This document shows, piece after piece, positions 1 to 13,709 of a DNA stretch of 64,000 nucleotides. The notes under the pieces were generated by a model. That model was not told the origin of the DNA, ran no database searches, and was given only the letters and a program-made list of their open reading frames with translations. The DNA is taken from NCBI GenBank assembly GCA_035236585.1, contig CP141137.1, positions 12,850,327 through 12,914,326 on the forward strand. The letters are read 5' to 3'. How positions within the stretch are numbered: position 1 is the stretch's first letter; every line of letters begins with the position of its first letter. The translations under genes were made by a program, and so were the position numbers. This stretch comes from Warburgia ugandensis. Its lineage: Eukaryota; Streptophyta; Magnoliopsida; Canellales; Canellaceae.

Positions 1-3000
1 GTTGGATTTTTTATATTGGAGGTTATTTGATTGCTAAAGCATGGTATGTCTTGGCATCGTTAAGTTATATTCATCCGAGGGAAAAGAAATGCAAGAATCC
101 TATTGGTGTTTAAGCGGGTTTTCTCTTGTACCAAATCATATAGTAATAGATGGTTAGAATTTCATGGCTAGGAAAGTATTAGCTGTCTAAAGCCTAAAGA
201 ACAAGTAGGTCCTACTCAATTCAATGTTCCAAACCATCTATATGCTAGGATATTTATGCATGATCTAAACCATTAATCAACCACATACGGTGGATAAGTC
301 CTAGCTATTACTTATCTATTGACGCCCCACTAAATGAATGGTTGGGATCATTGAGATAATGAATAATAAGCCTCATAAGTACTTTAAAGGATTGAATTAG
401 AGTAATTATATAATTGACTTATGCTCCAATGCAATGCCCCTTTCTAGCTAATGTTTTAAATAATTAGGCTCAACTGAACAACCTTGGTCCATCATGTTAT
501 AATAATTTATTTATTTTTTAATGTTGGCTAGGGTTGATATAATTGGTGAAAATATTATTTTTGTATTTATTTATTCATCATTTATTCTAAATATGAACAT
601 GCCAATGTCACAAAGTATCAAAATAAATTATCATAATGTTGGATGTTCACATAAAGACAAATTTAGACTTCCATGGACATAGCTCAAACTCCTAAAAAGA
701 CAAAGGTGGATGTCCAATGTCCATGGGCATTCCTATATCCAATTGACCAACACTCTAAGTACTCTATTTTCAATTTTTAAATCACAAACAAACATAGGAT
801 GCGAGCATTCAATCGGAGTGAATACATATATCTAAGTATCTAGGGTACTCCAATGAACTAGATCTTCCAAAATCATGCAAAAAAATCATGTTAAGCACCA
901 TTTGATATCATACTCTGATTATATCATATGGAATACCAGGAATCATCCTTGTGTATTTCCTTCATCCCAAATTTGTCAAAATTTCTACATCATGATTTAC
1001 ATAAACCATTCTTAGTCTTGATATGCGTTACTTCTGACTCTTTAGGTGTTAGGCTTTTCATCTATGCTTAAAAAAAAAAAACAAGGCGTTTAGTTGAAGT
1101 GATATATCTCTGTAAATATAAAAGAATGGAAGGATACCAAGGATAAAAGAAAGGGTTGGAATAGGATAATCATAAATATTACAAAATGAAAAAAAGGGTC
1201 AAAGTGGCATATTCTTAAATACCGCAAAACAGAAGGTACTAAAAATAACCTGTTTTGTCATTGTTTAGAAAATGACTTTTCGTGGCAAGTTGATCGGCCA
1301 CTAAAGTTTGACCGATCGACAAAAATAATAACAGTTAAAATAATAACTGTTTACCTGTGGTATTCCACCTGTAGAGTTTAAAATTCAGCAATAAAAAATA
1401 ATTTCTGTTAATTTCTACTTTAAGCGGCCGACTCCCGAATCTCTACTTTAAGCATTGTCTCCCTCACATTTTGTACGTGATGGAAGAGGCCATATGTAAC
1501 GTCCATTCAAACAGTTTATCGATACTGCCGACCACTTGACCGACCCTACTCGTGGAATGAATAAAAAGATTTCTTCCATTCCAGCACTAGATAGATTCAA
1601 ACAGCAGACTATGTCAGACTGGTTCGTGCTGTTCCACTGACAGTTACTCTTGCATTTCTCACCCTGTTGCAGGCTTTTTGTCTCACCTACTTTTATATGC
1701 ACTTGTTAGGTAACCCCTACGTCAATTATCGGTTTTTTACACTTGATCTCCACGCAATATGTTATGGAGTTTGGACTAATAGCTTCATGAATTTAGCTTT
1801 TAACTTAGAAAACCCATCACATACCCTATCTATTGTTTGAGGTCCCATTCTAGTTGGCATGCATCTTATAAAGAATTAAATATTCTTTTTTCTTTTCTTT
1901 TTTTGAATATATGTAGAAAGAGTCGTGCATCATCAGAGCATCCGCGGGTGATCTAGTACTGGACCAAATTTCTGATGGGCTTAGCCAAAATATATACCAG
2001 CATAACCTTAACCAATTTAGTTGATTCAGATCCTGTCTGCTGATTGTAAAACTGTAATGTCCTCCTTCAACCTTTCTTATATTCATTTGTAAGCTATTTC
2101 ATATGACTACAATAACCTAACCGCCGTGCTCTTTTAGGATGTTTGGCCAACCCATATTCATGTTCTTCATTCTACAACATTTGCGATAGGTGAAAGGTGG
2201 AGACGGTAAAAAGATTAATATCACCACTAAGGAACTCATACGGTTCATGTCATCAAGCAGTTTAGCAAAAGCTTTTCATTCCAATTGAAGGTTAAACAGA
2301 TACCTCCTCCTTCAATGCCAAGAGAAGATTTCGGGATTGCTTAGGAACGATGGAAGAATGCAGGCATGTATCTTGTTCCGAATTTCTTTGCTGAAACCAC
2401 TATGACAACGATTATTGAAATTTCAGTATAGCAGGTTTCCAACCTAGCAACATTCTTTTGCACAAGGCTTGTGCATAGTGCAAACGATAGGCCTCTCAAC
2501 AAGGGGAAAAGTAAGCAATGATACCTGAGACGGTGATAGCATAAAGTAACAGAATCCAATAACTCTAAGTATCACCTAGTAATTAAGGGGGGATAAGACC
2601 GAGCTTCCACCAACAAACTGGGTTCAGCTCAGGTTGAATGGTATTCGTTCAGAAGCCGGCCCAACCAAGTCATAGCACAATCAGTACTGTTAACTAAATA
2701 TTCACCACAGAGATAACTAGTAATAGGCCAGACATTTAACCAACACATGCGAATCATCTAAAGAGAACATACCTGACATCTATAAGACAAAAGAAAGAGG
2801 AAAAAACAGTTCATGTGTAAGGATCATCCAGTGCCAGAACGTATTATGCATGGCATATCTAAGATTTTCCCTGAAGTTGTGCCGTTTGGACCACCAAATA
2901 ACTTGTGCTGCATGGATGATTTCAGCTTGTAAATCTCTGTACTTGTTTACATGCGGTGATCACCATATAGGTGCTCCATTTTTGTCATCTACAAGGACAA

Positions 3001-3893
3001 GAATATATTAAATAATGATCCTCCAACCTAAGAAAAAACTCACAAAATAAAAGCAAAAGTATACCTTCTCAAGACATGATTTCCTAATAACTCAGCCACA
3101 TCATTCTGCAGCGTCTTACAGTATTCACTTCCTCATTAGCCTGCGCCAGTAGTTTTTTGAGTAAGGAAGACTTGCACCAAATTCTTTGCGATTTGCTTGA
3201 CGTCCCTTAATATTGCTAATAGATGAAAGGTGTGCCTGAACCTCAGTGTCAGTTGAGGCGTTCAGTCCAGTTGGATCTTGGGTTCGATTTTGTCAAGCAA
3301 CCAGGAAGGAAAGAACAACATGAAAAGGACTAATAAAAAAATTGCAAGCTTAAACACCAAATTGTATCTAAATACAATTCGGATGCATAGTGACAGTATA
3401 TCTTTGACATTCATGATCTGCATCAGATATAACTACTTTTATGCAACTCCAGTAGCAAAACCAATTTGAAAAGTTTGAGGAAACTCAACAGAAATGAAAT
3501 ATGCCAGAATATCCAACACCTACCTAGAAAAGATGGGGCCCCAAATTATACAGGCAACCTATGAGTGAAACTTTGTTCACCCAGCAATGGGTCTAGAAAA
3601 TGCACATAGGTTTCTCGGAGGATTATAAAAGCAACATACTACATTCCGCTGTTTCTGTGGAGTACGATAGGCAATTCAAAGAATCTTTCGGTCAATTTTA
3701 TGGAGGGAAACAGTAGACAGACGGATGCATTTTCCATCAAAACAGTAGAATTATATAGATATATGACAATGTGATGTAATTGCCACATGATACAATTATG
3801 GTCCAGAGATTCTATTTAATTCATGCATTCGCTGATTAATTGACTAACCATGTAACCAGTATAAAATATCAGCCCATAATAAGATTTCCCTTC
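1..3893. other. AT-rich intergenic DNA, no gene recognised
   Basis: No ORF here has recognisable protein similarity, and all are short. The DNA is AT-rich and looks like old repeat debris or intergenic sequence. An exon-like stretch on the minus strand near 3080-3290 has some open reading but contains stops, and I cannot name it. Confidence 0.5.
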
Positions 3894-3910
3894 ATCAAGA
3901 AAAGCATCAA

Positions 3911-4082
3911 AAGGGGAGCCTCAGCATAATGGTAGAGTTGTCATCGTATGACCTTGAGGTCACAAGTTCGTGGAAACAATCTCTTGTAAAATGCAAGATA
4001 AGTTTGCATACTACAGACCCTGTGGTCCACCCCTTTTCCGGACCCTGCATAAGCAGGAGCTTTATGGACTGAGCTGCCCTTT
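3911..4082 (+). mobile_element. Au-SINE, full length, with 17-bp target-site duplication
   Basis: This tRNA-derived short interspersed element matches the plant Au-SINE layout. It has a tRNA-like head with box-A-like AGCATAATGGTAGAG and box-B-like GGTCACAAGTTCG sequences. The body follows with the 'cctgtggtccacccc' and 'gaccctgcataagcaggagc' blocks, and the end is 'gctgcccttt'. The flanks ATCAAGAAAAGCATCAA (3894-3910) and ATCAAGGAAAGCATCAA (4083-4099) form a 17-bp target duplication with one mismatch, which fixes both ends. It encodes no protein and depends on LINE machinery supplied elsewhere. Confidence 0.9.
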
Positions 4083-4099
4083 ATCAAGGAAAGCATCAA

Positions 4100-7000
4100 T
4101 AGAAGTTTCCGCCTCAATGTATATAACTTAACTGCCGACAATACATAGGGCTTGATTGGCAAAGCTTGGATAATCGGGTTTGCTGGATTATTCTCAATTG
4201 TTCCACAGATTTATACAGAATGATCCAGCATAATTCAATATACCAGATTATATAAATTTTGCCAATCGACTCCATACTACGGCAGAATTACATGCTCAAA
4301 GTTGTGGCTTCTTTTATTGCACCTCATCAGTAGTGTCACAACAAACACCTCAATTGATTAGACATCATCAGCATAAATGTCTATGAGACGAGACGTAATG
4401 AAGAGCACCAAGATAATGAACCTATTGTGACAATAGACCAGTCAAAGTAGCTAAACTTTTAAATTATAATATCTGAAATGCATTCTAGATATACAAGAAA
4501 TAACACATCTAACAAAACTTGATTGATTTTGGGGCCAAAAAGAAATTATACTAGCAAAAGAAGCAATTAGCTAGAAGCATCTTATACCAAGTCATGAGGT
4601 TTGACAATAGTCAAGCACATTAATCAATCTCTAACAAATATAGCTATGTCACAGACTGAATGCAAACATAACAAAATCATAACCACAATAAAATTCAAAG
4701 TTTAGCTCCACCAAGTGACATCAGATTTGTACAAAAGACTTCAGTATATAAGTTTGATCTAGCCAACTTTAGTGCAAGAGACAAAGGTATGTTCACCAAA
4801 ATAGTTCCCAGTCACACATGATCTCATGATAAAAGCACCCTGCATCATGTGTAATTAATGCAGCATCTTACACATAATATTTGTGTTATACACTACAGAA
4901 TATTATGTGGTCTTATGATCGGAGTAAAATATATTGTTTATGTAACAAGTACTAGTGACCCACATCTCATTGCAAAGGGACTGTAAAATGGTTTAAAAGT
5001 TGTAAGAGTTTATAAATCATATATAAAGTTAATAAATTTAAATGATAGCACTATAGTAAATCTTAACAACAGAGTACTTAGCATAATAATATAGAAATGG
5101 TCTTAGCAAAATATGAAAACAAATAGCCAAAAATCAATAACCAACTAAGAAGTGTTGTTTCTTTCTTTTATATGAAAATCAACGGATGTATGTTTATACT
5201 AAATTTCTTTCTTTTACATGCAATCTTGATTTTTTACTCAATCTTCTTTCCTCCCATTATAATTTCATGTGTACAACTTCCACTTATATTAAATTTGTAG
5301 TCATATTGATCTTTTACCTTACAAGCATTTCCAATCTTTCTTAGGAGGTTCTCACAATTGGAAATGTCAATAGCTCATTATAAGAAGGTGAGATTGGTAG
5401 CACCAACTAGAGTTTCGCCCATCACTTGATGAGATAAATATGAATATTATTTTAGCTTAGAAGTCAATAAATTATAAAATATAATGTGTTTTAAGTTTTT
5501 CACTTCTCTACTTGATCCATTGATGAATTTTCATAAGCTAATGCATAAAGGGATAAGCTAGGACGGGTTTGACTGTATTTGCAATGCAATGGTGGGGAGA
5601 GAGGTAGTCAAACCCGAAGCATAGCAAAGACATCATTGCAAAAAGAAAAATAAGAAAGAATGACACTAACTTTCACTATCCAATGCAAATTCAAGTTAAC
5701 AAAAAATTATCTCCAAACATTTTAAGAGAAAAAAAATGAAAAACTAGGAATATTTGAAGCCATTTAAGATGACGTATATGTATGAAAGGAGAAAGGAATA
5801 GAAGAAAGTATTAGGCAAGCTAAGGCTATATACAATAGTGGTGCTCGAAGGTCATGTCCTGTGCTTAGGTTATGGGTTGGAGGCACTCATAGTATATGTG
5901 TTATTCAAGAAAACCTAGCTTGCCCACCAAAAAAGAAAAACACAAAAGAAGAGGTGGGTAAGTGAAGAGGAGAGATGGATGGGTTATGCTAGAGAGAATA
6001 CAGCAAGAGAGAGAAGGATGAACATAGTAAAACATGCTTAGAATTACTATATTTTGCTGAAACCCTAAACCTACTTATATCTTAGTTATAATAAAGAGAA
6101 AGGGTTTTGGTATTACATGCGAGAAAAATAGGATTGAATAGATGATCAAGATCAATTTTGTCCTTTCTCATTAAAAATGTATAAAGGAACTTAAGAAGAA
6201 AAGTGGTTAAACTCAAATCTTAGTGTACAATCTTGATAAATATTTATAAAAATTAGAGCGGACATCTATTTATACAGTTCTAGTAAATTGACATCCACAT
6301 GCACATTCACATGTGAGTTCAAGAAAGAGATTGGTAAGAGAATTGTTTTTTTTTTTTTCATTTTCTTTTATGGGGACCCATAATTAATTTAGGAGTGTTT
6401 TGTCAAGTTGGGGCTTTGGTATAGAAAATAAGGAGAGAATATCAAGATTCTTCTCTCTATAAAACAATATTAGTTATCATTTCACCACTCTCACTTTCTC
6501 CCTCCCAAGGGGTCAAATATTTTATTCCGCCAACAAAGTCTATTGCAATTGGTCATAGACTACCCAGCATCTTGCCTAGATATGTGCTTGGTCGTAGGTT
6601 TGAGTTGTTGCTTTCCCCTCTTTGGCCGTGGACTAGATTTATAATGGTGTGAGTTATTTTCTTTGTAATTCTTTGTTTGTACCAGTGGAAAATTTTAAGA
6701 TCATGAATGATTTTCTTTGTAATTCTTTACTTGTAATAAAACCAATAATAGCATATTTAATACCACCTAATAAAAGAGGAAAAGAGAGTGATATGTGCAT
6801 GTGTGATATGTGAATACCATGGACGCATATCATACATGGATTAAGCCCCTTGCCTAAGCTATCAAATGACTAACTAATAAGGAAAAAGATGCATGAGCAA
6901 TGACCTATGAGCAATGACCTACGATGCATGATATATGCATATGCATCATCGATGGTACCATGCATAATATGTATCATAAATATTTGCTAATATATTGACT

Positions 7001-7286
7001 TGGCTTTCCTAAGTTGGTCAACCTAACACTATGATTTTTCTCTATTCTAGATAGTGAAACACATAAAATGAAGTTTGTGATCTTGAGTTTAGTTGATTTT
7101 AGACAATTTTGGCATTTATCATTATCTTGCAAAGTCAACATTAATACATCTCGATTATATTTGATTTTTACAAAATGTAATAAATTCTTTTTCTGGTTAA
7201 GAAACTCCCTCTTCTTAATTATAAAAAGAAAAAAAGAAAAAAACTTTCTTCTTTCTCATTTTCTCTCTATAATTATTATGTTTCAG
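4100..7286. other. AT-rich intergenic DNA, nothing recognised
   Basis: No coding region, RNA gene or bounded repeat could be supported here. The ORF at 7068-7298 is low-complexity, rich in Phe and Lys, and shows no domain. Confidence 0.5.
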
Positions 7287-7327
7287 GCCAACCCCTAATT
7301 GGGATAAGGTCTTGATGATGATAATGA
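7287..7327 (+). repeat. SINE/LINE-type 3' tail ending in GATGAT repeats
   Basis: The segment 'ccaacccctaattgggataa' followed by 'ggtcttgatgatgataatga' resembles the common 3' end of plant RTE-type LINEs and the SINEs that borrow it. A second, similar tail lies at 22748-22790. I cannot see a matching head upstream, so it is probably a strongly 5'-truncated copy. Confidence 0.45.
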
Positions 7328-7949
7328 ATTATTATGTTCCAATATTTTTATTGTTTGCATCTCATCTTTTTAGCAATCCATCCTCAACTCTTTCTTTTTC
7401 TCTATTATTTTTCCTCATTTTTTGCTTCAGCTATTTTCATCTTCTGCATCATATTTATGTGTATTAATATTTCCATTTAGCTAGTAAACCAAAAAGCTCT
7501 TGTATGATACTTGACAGATAGAAGTACAAAAGATTTACATGCCATTACAATTGCTTTTATCATGAACCAAATTTCCTCCTTAGTGAATGATTCTAAGTTG
7601 CAACCACTATTATTCTAGAGTCAAAAGGAATGAGTAATGAAGTTTTTGTTTTGAAATGGACTCATGCACAGGAGCCTCGAACTCATAATTTTCAAGATTG
7701 AGAGCTCACTCTTGCGCCGCTGCACCAAAGTCACATGCCCAATAAAGTCACACGCTCAATGACTAATGAAGTTCAAATATAACAAGGTAAACGTTAATCA
7801 TTCAAATGTAACAAGGTCCCCACCCAGCTCTCATCCTCTGCCTTATTTATTTCCTCCATGCGTTTGTGACCGCCTGCGTCAATAATTTTTTGTACTTTCT
7901 GGCTGCATATATTTTTTATACGTCGGCTCAGAAGGTAGACGGGCAGCAA

Positions 7950-10730
7950 ATGCAAACGATAATGGCAGCAACGGCCGCCGCTCACATTGTGCTCTGAGCT
8001 TCCCAATCGCCAGCCCTCGTTTCTTACTCCTTCCCCACTTCTCATCTCAATTCAATGCAATCCTCTTTCACCGGATTATCCTTCAGATTCCAGCGCCATT
8101 CCTCTTTCAATCTTACTCTTGCTGCTGCTAAGCCATTGACCATTGTTACCGAGACAAAGGCGGCTGGTGCTGTTCTTAAAGGCAACTCTCGGGTTGAGGG
8201 TGTTGTCAACTTAACACGGGAGGATGATGGTTAGTTAACTCTTAGCACCCCATTCTGCGTCTTTCATTTGATTGACTCTGTACTCTAGTTTTAGAATTTT
8301 TTGTACTCGTCTTTCTTTTTGCTACTTCTTTTCTGGTCAATTATATCTTCCATTACAGCCATGGGTATCCCCCTCTTTAAATGAAAACTTAGGAATTAGA
8401 AAGCACATTGACATTAGGAAGTTATCATTGACTATGGCGTCAGATATACCTACCGTCTAGCTGTAATTTGGTTTGCAATAAGTGGATAACAAAATCCCAA
8501 TGGCATCCAATTGACTTATTGTTTCTGAAGTTGGATGTACATATTGTGTTTGCTTCAAAGCTAACACGAATTTAACATCTAGACAGATCCTTCAAATGCG
8601 ATGAAATGCCGCTAATTGAAGTTGTCGGTGGAGAAAAACCGATAGAAAGTGAAGTAACACAATCTCTGATAACCTGCTCATGTCACAGGGTAAAAATGAT
8701 AGCTGCTACATAAGTTTTAGTCTAGGACCTGAACAGAATAGGCATTTTAGACAGTTCCAAACACTTTCATCAATGGCGGGATTACGAACTTGTCACAGAA
8801 AATTCCCATATAACTAAGTTATTAGATAATAGAAAATAGAGGTGAAGACCTTAAACTACTTGCCTCAAAGTGGATATGCAAAAAGTGATGCAGCTGATGA
8901 GGCAAAGTTGATAACCTTTGCAAAATTACCTGTCAATTGCTATAGTAACCGTTTTTTCGTTGTCTTTGTAAATGCTTTTGCCTCCCACAAATTTTCACCT
9001 TTTCTCTCTCTTTGTTTCTTTCTTTATCTTAAATAATAATGATTTGTCAAGACTTGTGACTTTCATTTTTAGCTTGTAATTTCTTTCTTGAATCAGTAAA
9101 TAGATATTGATCTTTCTTTTGTGTAACAGGTCCTACCACAGTGAATGTTCACGTTACTGGACTTACTCCTGGACCCCATGGTTTCCATCCTGTGAGTGTT
9201 ATATATGGTTGTATTTTCTCCCAGTTTTTTCTGGCAATATTTTTGGTTTGCTAATTACAATCTTCTTTTCTCATGCAGCATGAGTACGGGGACACTAACA
9301 ATGGTTGCATATCGACAGGTTGAGTTTCTTCCATCTTGGATTATTATTGTAAACATTTCAAAATTTGAATATAGCAAATGGGGATAACCTTCCACCCTGA
9401 TCTGCTTCCTTGTCCATTGCTTGATCAGCTTCCTTCTCTTTCATCTGATGTTAGAAGAGACGGATTTCTGCACAAAGGCATGTCGTTAATGTGTCATACA
9501 CACCGACACTGGGAAACCTAATATCCCTATGCATAAATTTGGCAACTGTTCTACCTATGTAGTATTCTCCTACCGACCTACGTATCTGCCTACTCTTATG
9601 CATGTGTGTGTGTGTGCAGGTATTATGTATGTATCTTCATTGGCAATATTGCACCCTTAATGGAAAAGTGACTTTATTATCAATAGAAATACAAACAAAA
9701 AGGAATGTAGTTTCTTTAAGAAAGATAAACAAAAGAGAGTGGAAATATAATTTCTCGTATATATGTGTGTGTGTATTACCTATATGTATATTCAGGATGC
9801 ATTGAAGTATATAGATTATAGAGATAACTAACAGTGTAGCTAGAACTACACCCTTATAACATACAATAGTGCCAAAAGTAGTAACAAAAAACAGATGTTT
9901 CTTTCACACTAACATTTAAGTGTCTAATTTTTGTGTCTAATATGGGATCTCAAATTTCTCAACACATAATGTTAGTCACATTAATCATATTCCATCATAT
10001 TGCTTACTAAGTTGAGCACTCCGTAGAGGCACACTTCAACCCTAATAAAATGACACATGGCGCTCCTGAAGATGAAGTTCGCCATGCGGGTGACCTGGGA
10101 AACATAGTTGCCAACGCTGATGGTAAATCTCGTAGTCTTCTTAATGTTCTTCCTTATCTTCTTCTCCATTTCTTACCTGATTAATTCTGCTCCTGTTGGT
10201 TTGTATGAACATAGGTGTAGCCTTGGCAACAATAGTGGATAATCAGGTAGAATGCAAAACACGATTTCAATTTTTTCTTTCCTTCGTTTAATGGACCATG
10301 TAATGCTATGGCTTTTCTAGTAAATTTTGAAGATCTTACTTTATCTGATTCTCACTTTGTCAGTCGCTAGACTTCAATCCCTGAGCTCTATTCATGCATG
10401 CAATATGCAGATACCTTTAAGTGGACCAAATGCAGTAGTTGGAAGAGCCTTTGTGGTTCATGAGCTTGAGAATGACCTTGGGAAAGGTAACATTGATACT
10501 GGTGGACTGAAGCTTCATGTATTACCATTCATTGGAGTGGGGAACTTATACTAGTATCCCTGAACCAAACTCCTCTGCAAGCTTCTCCTTTCTAAGACTT
10601 AATTTTGTCTCCCTTCTCTCATATCATTTTGTGTTTTTCCTTCTTTTCTGAATCTACAGGTGGGCTTGAACTTAGCCTTACTACTGGCAATGCGGGTGGA
10701 AGATTGGCATGTAGTATGCAATACTATTAA
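7950..10730 (+). pseudogene. Chloroplast-type Cu/Zn superoxide dismutase, decayed copy
   Basis: Cu/Zn SOD converts superoxide to oxygen and hydrogen peroxide, and this copy resembles the plastid isoform. Seven exons in consistent phase can be followed: 7950-8229, 9130-9191, 9279-9318, 10027-10122, 10215-10246, 10411-10486 and 10660-10713, with GT/AG borders. Metal-ligand contexts survive: GFH and HE (split by an intron), AHFNP, THGAP, VRHAGD and VVHE, as do both disulfide cysteines (NGC, RLAC). Damage: TGA at 7995-7997 stops the transit peptide 15 codons after ATG 7950. The His-Leu-His copper motif reads His-Pro-His, the usual STG before AHF reads STE, and GGHE reads GGLE. The last exon (the usual GVVGLTP end) was not found, and reading past exon 7 meets TAA at 10728-10730. 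A shortened protein from ATG 8055 is possible but would lack most of the transit peptide. Family identity is certain; pseudogene status is likely. Confidence 0.85.
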
Positions 10731-11656
10731 CATTACCTTTCCACCTTTCAGTTTCGATTATATTTCTTGCACTGCATATGCAGTGTCCCAACATCTCTTG
10801 TTGCATCCGCTTTTCTTGGAACATTTCTATACTAGTGGTCATAGGAAAACTTACATTTGTAAAAGCAAAAATATATATACTTCATCTTTGGATTTCTTGA
10901 GGTAGTGTCTGAGGAGAGAGTTTAATATACAAAAGCACATGGATTGAAAAGTGTACTTTCTGAGAAATATTTGTAGTCTCCAATACCGCAGCGTTTCTAG
11001 ATGTGCAAGGGAGAACTCCAATCACAACTCCCATATAATGCAAAACCTAGCGAGATCACGAGACATGTAAAACCTTGATAAGACAGGATAAATCGAGTAT
11101 TTGTAGGGTTCAAGTCTCAGAGGACAACCAAGGAGGCACCATAAAAGGCTGGAAACCTATCAACTTAGTTGACAAACCTGGCAATAATACACTGCTCATT
11201 CAGCAGAAGGTTGGTGACTATGAAGAGGGGGGGTTGAGGAACTGAAAACATCAAAATATGAGTCAAACCAGGCACATAATAGGAGAATGAGATCAAGAAA
11301 ACAATCATTTTGGAGCAACAAGCATCTAGCATACAGGCTAGGTGATATCTTTCCAACTGAACAGTCGCAGTTCAAATCAGCCCACGTTCCAAGTTAAAAA
11401 ATGGAAACAATTAAACTAAAAAAATGTTAAAGAAGAATGGGTTTTTTCTTTGGAGACTGGGAGATTGGAGGAAAGGTTCAACACTTATTGAAGGGTGGAA
11501 ATGAAGAAGGTTATGCTGAGTTGCTTGAGGGAAACTATGATCTGATTATGATGTTTATAATTGAGTAGACCACTTCAGTGACTATAACAGTGGAGGCCTT
11601 CTCAGAAAAAGACAGGGAAAGAAGGCTCAAGAATGCATTCATGATGAAGAACTAAA
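10731..11656. other. Unassigned DNA downstream of SOD exons
   Basis: I searched this stretch by eye for the missing terminal SOD exon and did not find it. No other gene is recognised. Confidence 0.4.
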
Positions 11657-11724
11657 AAGAGCAGCCTGGTACATGAAGCTCCTGCATATGCAGGGTCCGG
11701 GGAAGGTGTGGACCACAAGGGTTT
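11657..11724 (-). mobile_element. 5'-truncated Au-SINE (3' end only)
   Basis: On the minus strand this is the 3' third of an Au-SINE: a 'cccttgtggtccacacc' block, 'ggaccctgcatatgcagg', then 'gctgctcttttt'. The flanks ATGATGAAGAACTAAA (11641-11656) and ATGATGAAGAACTGAA (11725-11740) form a 16-bp target duplication with one mismatch. This shows a genuine truncated insertion rather than a later deletion. Confidence 0.85.
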
Positions 11725-11740
11725 ATGATGAAGAACTGAA

Positions 11741-13567
11741 GATAAAAAAGGGAAATTTCTTATAATGAGTGTTTGTTCCATGAGTTTTATTCACTTAAAT
11801 GGCAGTGTGAGATGCAAGCCATTAAGTTTGAAAGTCCACAATGTAGTCATACAAGATGTTCAACTTCATAAATTGTGATTTTCATTTTTTCTCCTATGAA
11901 ATTCTTCCAGGAAGATGCTTGTATTAGGAACCTTATGGTCAAGGAATTACATGATTGAAGAACAACAAGCATGTGAAAGTTCACAGAGTAACTTGGTAGA
12001 ACTGGATGCTGTGGCCCTTGTGAAGTGAATTGGCACAATGAAAGTTGAGCTTCCACCCAAATTTGTGAAGAGGGCAAGAAACTCCTAGCCAAGCAAGAGA
12101 TTTTGAACAGGGATTCTTACAGGGAGAACTAACTCGTTCGAAGAATGGCTCCACTATTGACAGTCCAACAAAACTACAAACTCTTGTTAGCCAACAAAAG
12201 GACCTAATGGTGGATGAGCTTCTTGATGAACTTCATGTGACTGCAACATATAGCATCACCTTGACGTGGTGTTTTGCTCAACCTACTGCATTCATGAGTC
12301 CAATTAAGCATGACAAAATACATCCTTAGGTAACAATTTATTAAGGAAATGTTTGCTCTGAAAAATCATGTCTCTGTGTGCAGTTTCTGCCTGAACTCCA
12401 ACCTGGAGGAAGGTGTCATCCATCTAATCATGGTCAATCATAGATTTTCCCTTTAACATTTAGAAGACAAGTCGGATACTGGAGGCAAGATTCTTTTCAA
12501 CAATCAAACTAAAAATTGCGTTGCGCCATAACTGTACTAGCCTTGGCCACGATAGATGAGTTATGCACATTATGAATGGCTAGTGATGCAATTTGAGTCT
12601 AATACCCCAAGGCCTTCCATGAGGCTTGAACCTGTCCTTCATCAATTGACAGTTCATGGTTGTTTTCTGTGACTATTATTTGGCTTTTAATGACAATACC
12701 TGTCATCCATATGAACGTAATATAGTGGTAGAATTTGTCACAATCAGGCAACTTATATTCTAAGGACGAGACCAAGCAAATCTTAAGAAGTGGATCAGAC
12801 GATGGGTAGAATTAGAAGTATGGGTGGTGTTCTTAATGTGAAATCATCAGAGGATGCCAACATTCTATCATATGAACGTAATGTCTCAAACATCTTTTCC
12901 TGGGACGAATATGTTTGACCTTTACTAGTAACTTTCTAATTAGTAAGAGGCAGTGATAAACATCGCTGGAAATCAGGAAGCTTCTATCTTTAATTTAGGA
13001 AGTTGACTCTAATTCAACCAACCTAAAGTGGTACTAACTTCTCTAGTCATAATTTGGTATAGTAAGGCACGCTAACTAATCCAAAATAGAACTAACTACC
13101 AGAATTTCATTTGCATTTTAGCTTCACAGACGTGTTTTAACTTGAACCTGTCTCGAATGAAAATAGTAGAATTCCTAATAAGACAGAAATACCCTCTCTC
13201 TACCGTGGTCTCTACTACTCTCATTAGACTCTTCTTGCAGTTGCATTAAAGCTTTAGTCACATTTTATATGTAGGACTTAAAATGGATAGTGAGAAGAAG
13301 AAAATATGAGTCCATATTGTAGGGACTACATTAGAGGGTTATTTTCTTTTAGGTAATCAACTAGATTAGAGGGTTGGGACCTTACAGTGGTTGACCATTT
13401 TGGGGTCCTGCTTATCCACAGAAAGGTCCACATGGTTTAGATTGCCAAACCAGTTGGAGCAACCTGTACTTTTGCCCTCGTAATTTTTTCCAAGAAAAGA
13501 GATGAACATGCATCACGAGCTGGGAAACGAGGGGCAAGACAAATTTGCAATGAGTAAATTCTTTTAA

Positions 13568-13572
<5 letters not shown>
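11741..13572. other. Unassigned DNA
   Basis: No gene recognised. Some stretches look like degraded coding sequence, but stops in all frames and the lack of domain motifs prevent a call. Confidence 0.35.

Positions 13573-13640
<68 letters not shown>
13573..13640. repeat. (AG)n microsatellite
   Basis: About 34 uninterrupted AG units. Confidence 0.97.
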
Positions 13641-13644
<4 letters not shown>

Positions 13645-13709
13645 GGTGCTTAGTAGAATTGCTTCTTTTTCCCCTTTTTTTTTTTCTTTTTTTTTTTTGG
13701 TGAGAGGCA

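Noticed and set aside
3080-3290. Exon-like stretch on the minus strand
   Set aside because: It has partly open reading but a stop in the middle and no family resemblance that I can name.
13573-13640. Tandem array considered as a CRISPR-like repeat
   Set aside because: It is a simple dinucleotide microsatellite; there are no spacers and the genome is eukaryotic.
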